Below are positions 23,432 to 35,399 of a stretch of 64,000 bases of DNA, piece by piece. Location of the stretch: positions 48,501,358 to 48,565,357 of the forward strand of contig JANJXV010000004.1 of NCBI GenBank assembly GCA_024803745.1. Direction: 5' to 3'. Numbering within the stretch: position 1 is the first letter of the stretch; each line of letters starts with the position of its first letter. The notes under the pieces are model-generated. The model was not told the origin of the DNA, did not search any database, and was given only the letters and a program-made list of their open reading frames with translations. Position numbers and translations under genes: made by a program. The stretch comes from Megascapheus bottae. Taxonomy: Eukaryota > Chordata > Mammalia > Rodentia > Geomyidae.

Positions 23432-23811
23432 TTTTTAATCGACATCTTGGTGAGAAAAATTACCTTAAAACATCTAAGGTAGCTTAATGTATTGATACCG
23501 TAATATCTAAACAGGATAAAATATAGAAGTTCTGGATCAAAAAATAGAAGGGAAATTTTAAAACATGAATATTCATTCACAGATGCTGGACTTGAACTTT
23601 CAGATTTTACCTGCTGAAAATAACTAATTTTTAAGCTTTCCTGGTAAATGCTATGTCAACCTACAACTGTCCACCTTTTAATCTTGTAAAAGTGGAAAAA
23701 ACTAAATGTATTAGAATTGTGGAATTTGCTTATCATTTATTAAGCAATTAAGTAGAAGCCAAGTAGAATAAAAAATAAGATTCAGGGCAGCAAAGAATGT
23801 GTAAATAAGGT
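23432..23811. other. AT-rich sequence, no feature seen
   Basis: Unique-looking spacer between L1 insertion B and a SINE pair. Confidence 0.5.
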
Positions 23812-24020
23812 AAGAATATAAAGGCTCATGGAGCTGGGAGTTTGGCCTAGTGGTAGAGTGCTTGCGTAGTATGCATGAAGATCTGGGTTTGATTCCTCGG
23901 TACCAGATACATAGAAAAAGTGGGATATGATGCTCTGGCTCAAGTGGTAGAGCTCTATCCTCGAAAATGCCCAAGGACAGTGCTCATACCCTAAGTTTGA
24001 GCCCCTGGACTGGCAAAAAA
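23812..24020 (+). mobile_element. IDL-Geo SINE, first of a pair
   Basis: Left TSD aagaatataaaggctcatg (23812-23830), then IDL head 'gctgggagtttggcctagtg' with B box 'ggtttgattcc', and Geo half ending 'cctggactggc'. No matching TSD copy follows this element directly; the partner repeat lies beyond the next SINE. Confidence 0.93.
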
Positions 24021-24036
24021 TAATTACGTACTCATT

Positions 24037-24288
24037 AGCCAGTGCATTGGCTAACACCTGTAATCCTAGTTACTCAGGAGGCTGAGATCTGCGGATCAAG
24101 TTTCAAAGCCAGTCTGGGTACAAAAGGACCTGAGACTCATCTCCAATTAACATCTAGAAAATGGGAAGTGGGACTTGGCTCAAGGGTAGGGCGGTAGCCT
24201 TGAGCTGAAGAGCTTAGGGACAGGGCCCAGGCCTAGTTTAAGCCCCATAACCCACAGGAAAAAAAAGAAAAGAATATAAAGGCTCATG
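24037..24288 (+). mobile_element. 7SL-Geo SINE, second of a pair
   Basis: Head 'ctaacacctgtaatcctagt' and 'gaggctgagatctgcggatc', Geo-like half with 'gtagccttgagctgaagagc', poly(A) tail with one G, then the right copy of the 19-base TSD (24270-24288) whose left copy lies before the preceding IDL-Geo. Confidence 0.93.
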
Positions 24289-24718
24289 TAAATGCCATAT
24301 GACATTTATTGATCCAGAAAAAGAATAGAATAAGGCTACATGTTTTTCAAGTGCCCAAGAACTGTTTATTTTACCTGTAATAGTAACTTAATATAGCTCT
24401 GTCATAAGCAATATCATTCCTATCTCCTTTTCTTTACTTTCAATATTTTGTATTGTAGTGCATTATGTTATGCTGTGAACATTAGATTTCTTCCTTTCAT
24501 ATGGCTATTCCTTATCTGTAGTCTTTAATGGCCTTAGTGAGTTTAACTGAGTTGATAGTTGTTTAGAAATCTCATTTAGAAAATTGTATATCATTTGCCC
24601 GTGTACTCGTTTTTAAGTCATTTGCTTATTATCTTCAGCCATCAAAGCCAATGGTATCCTTCTTTCTTAGGCTTCTGTTTTTAATAGGCATTTGCTCCAG
24701 AATAGATCTTACAAGTTT
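24289..24718. other. AT-rich sequence, no feature seen
   Basis: Nothing recognised. Confidence 0.5.
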
Positions 24719-24944
24719 AAAAGTTGAAAAATGTAGCCGGGAGTATAGCCTAGTGGTAAAGTGCTTATCTAGCATGCACGAAGCCCTGGGTTCAAGTCCT
24801 CAGTACCAGATACACAGAAAAGGCCAGAAGTGGTACTGTGGCTTAAATGCCAGAGCATAAGCCTTGAGCAAAAAAATGTCCAAGGACAGTGCCCAGGCCC
24901 TGAGTTCAAGCCCCAGGACTGGCAGAAAAAAAAGTTGAAAAATG
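24719..24944 (+). mobile_element. IDL-Geo SINE with 15-base TSD
   Basis: Head 'gccgggagtatagcctagtg', B box 'gggttcaagtcc', Geo half 'tgtccaaggacagtgcccag' to 'ccccaggactggc'. TSD aaaagttgaaaaatg at 24719-24733 and 24930-24944. Confidence 0.95.
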
Positions 24945-25477
24945 CAGAGGAAAATATGATTAGTCGTTCTTACTTTATTTTCAACTAAGAGCTTTGCTAA
25001 GTTTCTTTCAACTTTTTGCTAAATCACTGATTCTTTGAACTATCAGGTTGTCAGGGAGGCATACTTTAAGTTGTTATAATGACAGTTTTTATTCAAACAA
25101 TTAAACTGCCCTGATAATAAATAGTGTGTTTAATAAAGGACAATTTTATTCTGTTGTTTTTCACATTGATTCATGTTAGTTGATTCATTTGCTAATCTAA
25201 ATAATTTATCTTATACTGAAATGTTCACATAATAGATTAATAGATCTTTGTAGAATAAGAAGGATAATTCAACAAAATAATATGAGTACAAACACTGTTC
25301 CTTACATAATTATAGCTTCCTGCCCATATAAATGTTGTTTTAGTCTTTATTTTTTCTGCCATTTTACTCTCTAGGCAAACTGATTTGATATTTCATGTCA
25401 TGTGCTAGCTGAATCAGTTTTTGAGTAAGAGTGTTATAGTGCCTAAACATGTTGCCACATGAAATTACCTTTTGGGA
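24945..25477. other. AT-rich sequence, no feature seen
   Basis: Nothing recognised. Confidence 0.5.
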
Positions 25478-25731
25478 TTTTTTTTGGTATGCATGTACCA
25501 GTACTGGGGCTTTAACTCAGGGCCTAAGTGCTGTCCCTTAACATTTTTGGAAAAGAATGGCATTCCATCATTTGTGACACAGCTCTATTTTCACCTTTTT
25601 AGTCCTTAATTGGAGGTAAGAGTCTAAGAGACCTTCTTGCCTGGGCTGACTTTTAACCCCAGTTATCAGATTTCATTTGCCTGAATAGCTAGGATTACAA
25701 AAGTGAGTTATAGGCCACCAGTTTCTGGCTT
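25478..25731 (-). mobile_element. 7SL-Geo SINE, diverged
   Basis: Minus orientation: T-run, Geo half (ggggctttaactcagggcct, gtgctgtccctta), linker 'ccttaattggaggtaagagt', then head ending 'gaatagctaggattacaaaa'. Confidence 0.85.
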
Positions 25732-26640
25732 GCAATTGTTCAATTACAATTTAATCATAATTTATTTCTTATAATCACAGTATAATTCTTTCCTTTCATG
25801 TATAGGTAAATGATGATCTATCCTCTGCATATGCTTTCAGGCAGAATCCACAGCCTCAGGAACTAAGAGAGAAATAAAGAAAATACTGGAAATTTTGTGT
25901 TATGCAAAGAAGGTAGAAAGCCTTGCTTATCTAGGTTTGAATAGTTTATTTTTCTGTTACCTCTTGTTTTTCTTCCTAAATTGCAATCTTTGTTTATATT
26001 TTTAGTAAGACAGGAGTTAATTTCTATATATTTAAATAAATTAATATATGTATATGTACATATATGTTTGTGTATATGAGTTATAAGCATGTTTATTTTG
26101 TGTAAATGCACATAAATGTGCATTTGCATATAAGTATATATGTATTTTCCTATGCACTTGAAAGTTTTATGCACATTACATAATTATATGTAATAATATA
26201 TAGTTGAATATACATGTATACAAATATGTGTTTTTTATTTTGGTATATGTAAGAAAGTAGACAGCTTTTCTGTCAAAAATTTACTAATATGATCTGTTCT
26301 ATTTATAGACAGTCTATTTTAGTATATGTGTATATGTGTGTGCTTCTTGATAATAATTTAAAGAAAAAGGTAAATAGACCTTGGAAATATTTTAGGAATT
26401 TGGTCAACTTCAAGACTGTATAATTAATTGTGACCAGTATGTTTTCCTGAATCTTGCTGTTTCAATTGACTGTACAGTTATTTCTCTTATGCTAATGTAT
26501 TTTTGAATTGCTATATGCTGTCTTAGAGGAGACTCTGTCTCACTAGCTAAGAAAATGTTCCTATTTAATATGAGTTCACTCTATTGCTGCTTCAACTGCT
26601 GATAAAAAATAAAACAAAACAAAAACAACAAATTTCACTG
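25732..26640. other. AT-rich sequence with TA/TG-rich tract
   Basis: About 26025-26345 is rich in alternating TATATG/TGTATA without a fixed unit, which explains the His/Tyr/Thr-rich minus frame at 25863-26174. No gene evidence. Confidence 0.6.
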
Positions 26641-26654
26641 TGAATCTTTGTGTA

Positions 26655-26998
26655 TGTGCTGGTCCTGAGGTTTGAAAGCAGGGTGTGCATGATGTCCCTG
26701 AATATTTTTTCTCAAAGCTGGGGCTTTACCACTTTAAGTACAGCTCTACTTCTGGCATTTTTGCTGGTTAATTGTAGTTAAAAGTCTCAGGATTGCAATC
26801 ATGAATTGAGATTTACATACTGAGAAGGAGGAGATTGGTCACATTTTGTAATGAGTCTAATATTTGAAAATCAGGTGATCTACTCTTTTTAAAGAAAGTC
26901 TCACAGACTTTCCTATTGGGCTTCCTGGAAACAGGTGGCCTCAAATCTCAGCCACCTGAGTAGCTAGGATTACAGGCATGAGCCATTGGAACCCTGCT
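26655..26998 (-). mobile_element. 7SL-Geo SINE interrupted by about 105 bases
   Basis: Geo half at 26655-26770 and head at about 26904-26998 (gagtagctaggattacaggc, atgagccattgg). Between them an unrecognised segment (about 26790-26894) is flanked by the 9-base direct repeat aaagtctca (26781-26789 and 26895-26903). Confidence 0.85.
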
Positions 26999-29514
26999 TC
27001 TCGTAAATTTTAGACATAAAATGTCATGAGCTAAAAAGTTTTTTGATTACCTTTGCTTTAGTGAAATGTAACATAAAATATTCAGAATCTCAGAACAAAG
27101 CCCATGCACTGGTTTTGAAATTACTGATAACATGTAATCTTCCATCCTTTTCTTAATTTTACTAAGAGTGATTTACTTTTAAATTTCTTTTTTCCTGCAT
27201 AAAATGTAATCAATTATAGAGAATTTCAATTTCCATTATAGAAAGCTGAAAACCACATGTAATTGTTCTTAATACATTGGGTTCTTTTCCTAGCTACTAG
27301 CCTTGGATCTTCTTTCTGGGAATAAAAAATTGTCATGCTGAGCTGAACAGGATGCAAATCTGGCCTCAAGTTTTCCTACAATTGCTCTAATAATATGTAC
27401 TGTTCATCTACTCCTCAGGTTGCCATTAGGAGTAAAAGCATATTATCTCAGTAGGATGCTGTTATCTCTCTGGTTACACAGTCTTCTTACAGACAGGGGC
27501 TGGCTTCAAGCAGAAACCTGAAATACAGTAAGAACACATGGATACAAAGATAATAATGGAGTGACCCCTGAGTTTTCATAACCTGGTTAGTAACAGGCAG
27601 TTCTGAATGAAGAAATCTGAGGTAAATTCTACTGCCTAGTCTCATACAAAAAAGTTACATTAATTTTCCATTTACTACATTTACTTTTAACATTGACATT
27701 TCAAAACTAATATTTTTCAAATAGTTTTTATGATTAGGCATCTGAAAAAGTAAATTTTCAACAAGTAATTCTCTCTAGATTTACTCAGGTTTTGAATATG
27801 AAATATGCACTATGTAATCTTACTTTAATTATATGATTTTCTTCCATGCTTGTCACCTATTGCCTTTGTAATATCCTCTACTTTACTGAAATTTAATGAA
27901 TTATGACAAAAAAATACTACTGACCTCTACACATGGAACTAAGCCAAAGCACCATAAATTAACTCAGACAATTTAAAATGCATGCCATAGTCTCATAGTA
28001 ATCACGGGCAGAAATTTGACTTTTGCTTCCTACTGGCCATTAAAAAGAAAAACCAATAATAATTTGAGGCAATCAACTGAGTAAATACAAATCCTTTGTA
28101 AAACGAAGTCTAAGAAAAGTTTCTCTTCAAGATTATTGTACAAAGGTACTGTATGGAAAAATATACTGAGTTTTTATCAAGTCTTCATGTGAGATGTGAC
28201 AAAACGTTTCAGGGGTCTCCATATGGGCTTAAAATGTAGTGGTAAGGCATGCTTGAATAAAATCAGCTCTGATTGAGGCTAAAACATGCATTTCCTTGTG
28301 TATCTAAATAAATATAAAATAAAGAGAGGAAAGCTGAGGGCTACATTTGGGTAGAGATTTACTGCACATTTCTGATTTCTTTGACTAAGCTAGTTTGAAT
28401 GCTTGATCGATCTCAAACTTATTTCAATAAAGTAATAGTTCATTGTTCAATTTCCTACTGATCATAAACCCAGAGATCTAAAATGTATAATGATACAATA
28501 CCAGGGATTTAAAAAGAAGCTTAAAATGGAAGTATTTAACTTTTGAGCCAATTATCTTAGAACTATTGTAAATTCTTTAAAATTATTAACAAATATAATA
28601 AAGTGTCCATGAATACTAGAAAGAATGAATTGAAATAATGATTACTTTTAAGTTATTAGGATATATATGTTCCATATACAATCTGTGGAAAATCACCCTT
28701 TGTTAAATAATTAGCATGTAGTTAGTGGGAGCAAATAATCATAATTATATTTTATTTGGTCAATTAGCTACAGTAGGCCATGATGTGGGAAAGGGGACAA
28801 GAAAGTATCCTTATTCTGATTAAGGGAATTATTAGGTATCATAACACTCTAATTTAGAGAGGTTTCATGTGCTTCAGCAAACCACGCAGATTCTCTGCTG
28901 AGTAATTTGAAATCTCATTCTAGTAATTCTTCTACGTTTTTACAAAGATTAACGAAGTAATGTATCAATACTTTAGAATGATGTGAAATGTTATTTGCAT
29001 GAATTTGTTTACACAGATGTGTTAAAATGCTCTAACTTCAATGAATAAAAAGTAAGTGAAATAATCTGGTTTAGTGAAGGCACTATGAGAAAGTAGCTAG
29101 CATGTAGACCTACATAATTTTCTTTCATTTTCCCTAGCGATATAATAACGTTTTTATTGTTTCACATCCATGTTTTTGCATGGCATGATCAAGTGATTTG
29201 GGTTTTTTTTTACTATTCTAACAAAAGCATGCTGGATTATAAGTCTAATTTTAATTTTCATTGATTTTCCTATTAATAACCAATTTTGATCATTATTAGT
29301 ATATCTTTACCAATCATACATCTCCATTGTTGAAGGTACTGCTCAACTATTTTGCAGGTTGTTTTAGTGGCTTGCTAATTAATAACTGAATTGTGACAGT
29401 TCTTTATATACTATTGATGTAATATATATTTGTCCCATATTCTGCTTTTATTGCATGAAATATTCATATATGCCAAATTGAATGATGACTTTCTGCTTAG
29501 TTATATCCACTTTT
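26999..29514. other. AT-rich sequence, no clear feature
   Basis: 2.5 kb without a recognised repeat, exon or open frame of note; the longest repeat-poor stretch in the left half apart from 35.4-38.9 kb. Confidence 0.5.
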
Positions 29515-29815
29515 AAAACACTTTTAATTTTATTGTCAAGGGGATGGACAGAGGGGTTACAGTTACATATGTAAGGTAGTGAGTACCCCTCCTTTGTTTT
29601 TTTCCCACATTCCCTCCCTTACGATCACGGTGTGCCACGACAGAGCCAACATTCCCTCCCTTCAGTCTTCCCCCTTCTACCCCAAAATTGTAAAGTTCAT
29701 TTCCAACATATTGTATTGGGAATATCACTGTTGCACTTTTTCACCCTTTGTCCTTTGTCTCACCATTTTGTTGTTTTCTTTCCCTTCCCTAATTCAGATA
29801 CAAAAAAAAAAAAAG
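29515..29815 (-). mobile_element. L1 3' end, 5'-truncated
   Basis: 'ttttattgtcaaggggatgg', 'gaggggttacagttacatat', 'taaggtagtgagtacccctc' and the C/T-rich 3' UTR match the copy at 56.33 kb. The two open frames on plus arise from this pyrimidine-rich sequence. Confidence 0.8.
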
Positions 29816-30443
29816 ATTTTTCTTTGTGGTTGTCTTTTTGAATGTATTATTTGAAGTTATTTCTTATTTCTCTCATTTCTTCCCCTATGGTGTATCCTCT
29901 GTTGTCACTGCATGTGATTTTGGTACCCTGTGTATTTTATATATATTTATTTCCAGTCTTTTTAGGCATTACAAAATTGTGGTTTTACCCCTTTATTTTT
30001 TTTAGATTGATTTGATTTGTTTTTCACTTTGAGCTCCATTCTTTGATGCACGGGCATTTATGGTGGTAATATTATTGACAAATATATCCATTTATTAGAC
30101 CATTACATAACATTACTCTCTGTTCTTCATAATGTAAACCTTTGAAAAGTTTACTTAATTGATAATAACACAGGTTTTACTAGTGATAACATAATTCACT
30201 ATTTTCTTCCACTTTATTTTATGCTGTTTATGCCTCTAAGTTTTGTCTTCTTAAAAATAATGATTAGCTAGGTCTTGGTTTTGGGCCTTTTGGTTGTTAC
30301 TAAACTGTTTGGAGCACATGTTCTTATTGCTATGCTTACACAGTTGGATTTCCCCCATGGGAAGAGCTAGCCCTTCCAAAAATAAAGACTGAGCTTAGCT
30401 TTCTATTGGATTTAAATAATTGTGTTTCTTGTTCATCTGGCTT
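29816..30443. other. AT-rich sequence, no feature seen
   Basis: Nothing recognised. Confidence 0.5.
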
Positions 30444-30535
30444 CCTCCTCCTCCTCCTCCTCCTCCTCCTCCTCCTCCTCCTCCTCCTCCTCCTCCTCCT
30501 CCTCCTCTTCTTCTTCTTCTTCTTCTTCTTCTTCT
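30444..30535 (+). repeat. (CCT)n/(CTT)n compound microsatellite
   Basis: About 21 CCT units change abruptly to about nine CTT units near 30507, forming a pure pyrimidine tract of roughly 92 bases. Confidence 0.97.
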
Positions 30536-30688
30536 AAGAAATTTAGTCCCTGTTTAGCTTTACTTATCAAAATACTACCTTCAGTTGAGGACTTTTGAAT
30601 TGCTGTGGAAAAATCTGTACTATACTGCCCTAATAAACTCTATTTAATAAAATGATTATCTTAATTTTGAAAATTAAGATTAAAAAAG

Positions 30689-30797
30689 ATGAAATGAGAG
30701 CTAGGGATCAAGTGGTAGAGAGCTACCTTTCAGGAAAATTTGCTCAGGGGTAATGCTTAGGCCCTGATTTGAGCCCCAGAACTAGAACACACACAAA
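30689..30797 (+). mobile_element. Geo-only SINE fragment
   Basis: 'gggatcaagtggtagagagc', 'aatttgctcaggggtaatgc', 'ttaggccctgatttgagccc' and 'agaactagaacacacac' match the Geo half alone. The head is lost or unrecognisable. Confidence 0.75.
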
Positions 30798-30895
30798 AGT
30801 TAAGATAAAAATCTTCCAAATGTCTACTTAATTTGTTATGGACAATGTAATCCTAATTATAGTTCTGTACTCTCGTACATCCCTTCCCCTGCTTT

Positions 30896-31128
30896 ACTAT
30901 CTAATATTCTTTTTTTTTTTGCCAGTCCTGGGCTTGAGCTCAGGGATTGAGCCCTGTTCTTGGGCTTTCTCAAGGCTAGAGCTCTACCACTTGAGCCTTG
31001 AGCCTCAGCACCACTTCTGGCTTTTTTCTATGTACGTGGTACCAAGGAATCGAACCCGGGTCTTTGTGCATGCTAGGCAAGCACTCTACCACTAGGCTAA
31101 ACTCCCGGCCCCACTACCTAATATTCTT
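30896..31128 (-). mobile_element. IDL-Geo SINE with 16-base TSD
   Basis: T-run, 'gccagtcctgggcttgagct', a small internal duplication 'gagccttgagcctcagca', head with 'ggaatcgaacccgggt' and 'aaactcccggcccc'. TSD actatctaatattctt versus actacctaatattctt at 30896-30911 and 31113-31128. Confidence 0.95.
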
Positions 31129-33016
31129 GAAGTCCAATGCTCTAAATGGTTTATGTGCTGCTGCTTAACTAATCTAATTATAACTTCCTAATTATCTAAT
31201 CATAGATTGGTTTCAAACCTAAATGGTATTTCTCAAATTATTAAATATAGAGAAAATATGGCATTTATTAAATGAGAATTTATACCTCCACTTAGTATCT
31301 TAAGGGATTTCTATATATTAACTAATTATATACTCACAATAATTAAGTTTTATACAATGAGGTGTCAGAGACATGGATGTGATCGGAAAAACCTCTCTCT
31401 TACAAGTGTGAGGACTTCAGATCAATTTTCTGTAATGCTAATTTATTTTATACAATATGTATAGTGGTTTTAGAGCTACAAGAAATTTACCTTACTATCT
31501 AATAGAACATAATTACATGAGACTTCAAGTTGTAGGTCTTTTTTTATTTTTCTTATACGAAAGGGTTTCCACAGAAGTATCTATTATAACCTAGTAACTT
31601 CCTATACAGAAGTATTCCCATAAAATAACTATTATAAAGTAGTAATTTTTGTCTTTATTGTTCTATAACTTGGTGTTTGGCCTCCTCTTTATGCTACTGA
31701 CTTTTTACATTATCTCAACATTTTGTATCTTTTATCTGCATAAGATTACCAATCATGCTCAAATCTAGCCAGTATTTTTCTAACAGTTCATACTTCCCAC
31801 AAAATATACTTGGTTTCTATCTAATTTCAGAAATCTTTTCCCCTTTGAATTGCATATGTTATGTATCTGTATATGTATATGGGTGTGTCATGTGTATTAT
31901 TTTTATTTAGGAAAAAAATTCTTACTCAAAACCCAAGAATTTACCATTATTATCTTTTCAAAAATATCTTTGGAACAAAAGCAAAACACATGTTTTGAAG
32001 TGACATAAAGAGAAAATCAGTAAAAATGTCTGTGAGAAAGTCCTTCATTTTATCTGCTCCTTCAACTCAGATTCAGAGAAGGAAAAGTGTGTTTAATAAG
32101 TCCAAGTCTTGCCTTTATATTCTTCTTTTTGGAGTGTGGCTAAGCAATAAAAGTCTGCAGAAACTGATGTGAACAGCAAACCCTTTATGTAAGAGGAAAA
32201 CATCATGTCAGAAAACAAAGGAAGAAAACCTTATGTGTGTCAGGACAGAAAGGGAAAGAGTAGTAAAATTATTCATTTTAGTTTCTTTCTTTAAAGGATG
32301 GAAAACTCAGAAGCTTTGGGAATTTCAATAAACAATAGAAGTCAATCTGGAGAATATAAATCAGATGAATACAACTGATTTCAACTCAACTGGTTTCAAT
32401 TCAACATGGAAGTTTATGAGTACAACACATCTTGATCTAGCACCCCTTCCATCATCCACCTCCATTTCCCTCAAACCTACTTGTCCCCTTACTTTTGTTG
32501 TTCCATGTTTATCCAGCCCCCATATTTTTGATGACTAAAAAAGCTCTTGGGATTCATTCTATGATTTTCTTCTCCTTTGCTAAAAGATTGTAAGAAACAT
32601 AAAACCTTAAGATTTCACTACCTGTCACCTGAAATAGGAATGAGTTGACCCCTTCAGATGTCTGACCACTGTACTTAAATCAGTGGTCATCATTGTCTAA
32701 TATTTTATTTCCTCCCAAATGGCCTATATATCCTATACAACTTCCATGATTTTTGTTCTTCATGGGACATATATTTCTGAAAGTGAACATGAAAAGAAAT
32801 ATTCCAAGTCATTTCTATGGATTATTGCATATTCCTCAGGCTTTGATGGGGGAGGCCAGGTTCTTTGAGTGTGAAGATGTCTAAGCAACCAGGTTTAAAT
32901 TCAGAGGTATCCATTTAAATGTGTAAGGCAAATGTAATGTAGGATCGTAGTGTGACATATTGTGGTAAAACAGAGAAAAAGCATGTGTCTCAGACCAGTT
33001 CTACAAGATGCTTATT
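31129..33016. other. AT-rich sequence, no clear feature
   Basis: No recognised repeat or exon. Confidence 0.5.
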
Positions 33017-33195
33017 AGAAAGATTGATAGCTGGCCACGAGTATGGTCTAACTGCTTGCCTAATATGCAAGCATTCCTGGTACAATATAAACAGAAAAAG
33101 CTGGAAGTGGTACTGTGGCTCAAGTGGTAGAGCACTAGTCTTGAGAAAGCCCAAGGACAGTGCATTGGTTCTGAGTTCAAGCCCCAGGACTGGGA
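33017..33195 (+). mobile_element. IDL-Geo SINE, first of a pair, diverged
   Basis: The head is decayed (ggccacgagtatggtctaac, with the B box lost). The Geo half is clear (gctggaagtggtactgtggc to ccccaggactggg). The tail is (AAAT)n-like. The left flank agaaagattgatagct resembles the flank after the next SINE. Confidence 0.88.
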
Positions 33196-33228
33196 AAAAA
33201 TAAATAAATAAAATAAAAAAGAAAATTT

Positions 33229-33464
33229 GAGCCAGGCACTGTGGCTCATGCCTGTAATCATAGCTACTCAGGAGGTTGATATCTGAGGATCACGGTTCAA
33301 AGCCAGCCCAGGAACAAAAGACCTCGAGACTCAGAAAATGGGAAGTGGGGCTGTGGCTCCAGGAGTAGTGTGGTAGCCTTGAGCTGAAAAGCTCAAGGAC
33401 AGTGCCTAGTCCCAGAGTTCAAGACCCATGACCAAGAGAAAAAAAACAAGAAAAGTTGGTAGCT
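33229..33464 (+). mobile_element. 7SL-Geo SINE, second of a pair
   Basis: Head 'gagccaggcactgtggctca', 'gcctgtaatcatagctactc', Geo half 'gtagccttgagctgaaaagc', poly(A), then agaaaagttggtagct (33449-33464), a 13/16 match to 33017-33032 before the preceding IDL-Geo. Confidence 0.9.
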
Positions 33465-34250
33465 ATGGTCATTTTTGAAGACAGAATCTAAAATTACAGA
33501 ACTTTTTGCCTTTTCATTATTTGGAAAATTTTAGGCACTATTCCAAATATAAATTACTGGACAAGACACTAAAGTGTTGAGGAAGCACAAGGGGAGTTTA
33601 GTTTTCCTTTTTGTTTTGTAATTGCAGCCCAATATGAAAACAATAATATATTATACTTATATTCTATGGTTTAAACTCAATTTTTAAAGCTCAAATTTTA
33701 GATATTAACATAGAAACTGCCAATTACTCAATATGCCCAGTGTTATGTTATACAATCATCACTATGAGTATATAAACGCACTGTGAATATAATAAACTGA
33801 CTTTTTGAGTTTCTACCCAAGGGAGAGAGATTCTTCACTCTGAGGTATCACATGATAAATCATTTTATCATAAGGAAGTGCACAGATGAACTTACATGTG
33901 CATCACAGATAAAGGATCTGCTAACACAAGCATTTATTGCAGGCATTTATCATCGTTGGGAGATGGTTTTCTACAAGTCTATCACATTTCTGTGCATTTT
34001 AGGAATCTCTATTTTATTTTTAAATATTTTGAAGATACATTTGTAAAATAAAAAGACTAGGAAGATAGAAATATTTACTTCTGGAGTGAAGGGAGACCAT
34101 GCATACTATCCCAGATTAAAAGACTTACATTGCTTGTATTAGGAATATCTTCCTTGTAATGGGTAGGTACCATCTGTTCTACTTCGTGTTGCTTTGGGAA
34201 AACTGGGCTTTGGGTAACAGATACAAAAAAGAAAAATTCTGGTTCGAATG
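33465..34250. other. AT-rich sequence, no feature seen
   Basis: Nothing recognised. Confidence 0.5.
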
Positions 34251-34470
34251 CTAGCAGTATTTCTTTAATTTTTCCTAGGGCTCTCACTCAGAGCCTGAGT
34301 ACTGTCCTTGGTCTTTCTCAAGGTTAGAGCTCAACCATTTAAGCCACAGCACTATTGCCTGCTTTTTTCTGTGTAAGTGATACCAAGGAATCAAGCCTGG
34401 CTCTTTGTGCATGCTAGGCAAGCACTCTACTACTAGGCCAAACTCTTTGCCCAATTGTTAGCAATAATTC
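34251..34470 (-). mobile_element. IDL-Geo SINE, diverged
   Basis: Body about 34277-34452: Geo half 'tgtccttggtctttctcaag' and head 'catgctaggcaagcactcta', 'taggccaaactctttgccc'. Imperfect flanking repeats (tgctagcagtatttcttt and tgttagcaataattcttt, 15/18) suggest an old TSD. Confidence 0.88.
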
Positions 34471-35127
34471 TTTTTTTTTAAGTCACAAAATACTTTACTA
34501 GTCACTGAAATATCTAAATCACATTTATGCACACAAGGTAACCATTTAAGAGGGTATGTTGGTATTATTAAACAGTCAGAAATGAACACAACAAAAACTT
34601 CCAAATGCCAGTGATCACAACAAAATTGTTGCTTAATTATGATTAACAGAATTTAAGAATTGAAGAGTAACAAAATCTTAATTGCTTTTTAATACCTACT
34701 AAAAGCAAGACAGCTAGCAATGTGACTAAAAATTGACAACCCTATGAAAGTGACAGATGTTTTGGTGGTATGGAGTTTAAACTGGGGGATTTCTGCCTTT
34801 GCTAGCGGTCATTCTATGAATACTCGTTGTCTTTGATCCATTACCTAAAATTCTAAAGTCTTCTATGAACATTTGTTGCAACTATGGAAGATTTTTGTAA
34901 TTAACTGGCTAGGAATGACGTCCAAAATCCTGAAGAGATTGTGGTAATCAGTCATAAGTGTGAAGTGCTGACAGACACATAATTTCCTTCCTTGAAAAAG
35001 AAGGCTGCAGGACTTTCCTATCCTTGTATCAGCTTGGAGGAAACTGTATGGGAACAAATAATAAAAGTGATATCAAAATTATATGGTCAACTCAGTTATT
35101 TTAAGATAAAGATTAAGAAGTAGGTTT
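34471..35127. other. AT-rich sequence, no feature seen
   Basis: Nothing recognised. Confidence 0.5.
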
Positions 35128-35137
35128 AAAAAATGCC

Positions 35138-35388
35138 AAGGCCAGGTGTCAGTGGCTCAGGCCTACAATCTTAGCTACCCCAAAGGCTGAGCTCAGGATC
35201 ATGGCTCAATGCCAGACTTGGCAGAAAAGCCCATTAGGCTATTATCTTCAATATGATACTCACAAAAACCCTGAAGTGGTGCTATGTCTCAAATGGTAGA
35301 GCATTAGCCTTAAGCACAGAGATGTTCAGAGACCATACCAAAGCCCTGAGTTAAAGCCCCAGTACTGGCTAAAAACAAACAAAAATAC
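35138..35388 (+). mobile_element. 7SL-Geo SINE
   Basis: Head 'aggccaggtgtcagtggctc', linker, Geo half 'aaatggtagagcattagcct' to 'gccccagtactggct'. Short possible TSD aaatgccaag/aaataccaag on either side. Confidence 0.9.
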
Positions 35389-35399
35389 CAAGATATTGT

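Noticed and set aside
21466..23438. Reverse transcriptase frames as a host gene
   Set aside because: They are a 5'-inverted, frameshifted L1 bounded by a TSD.
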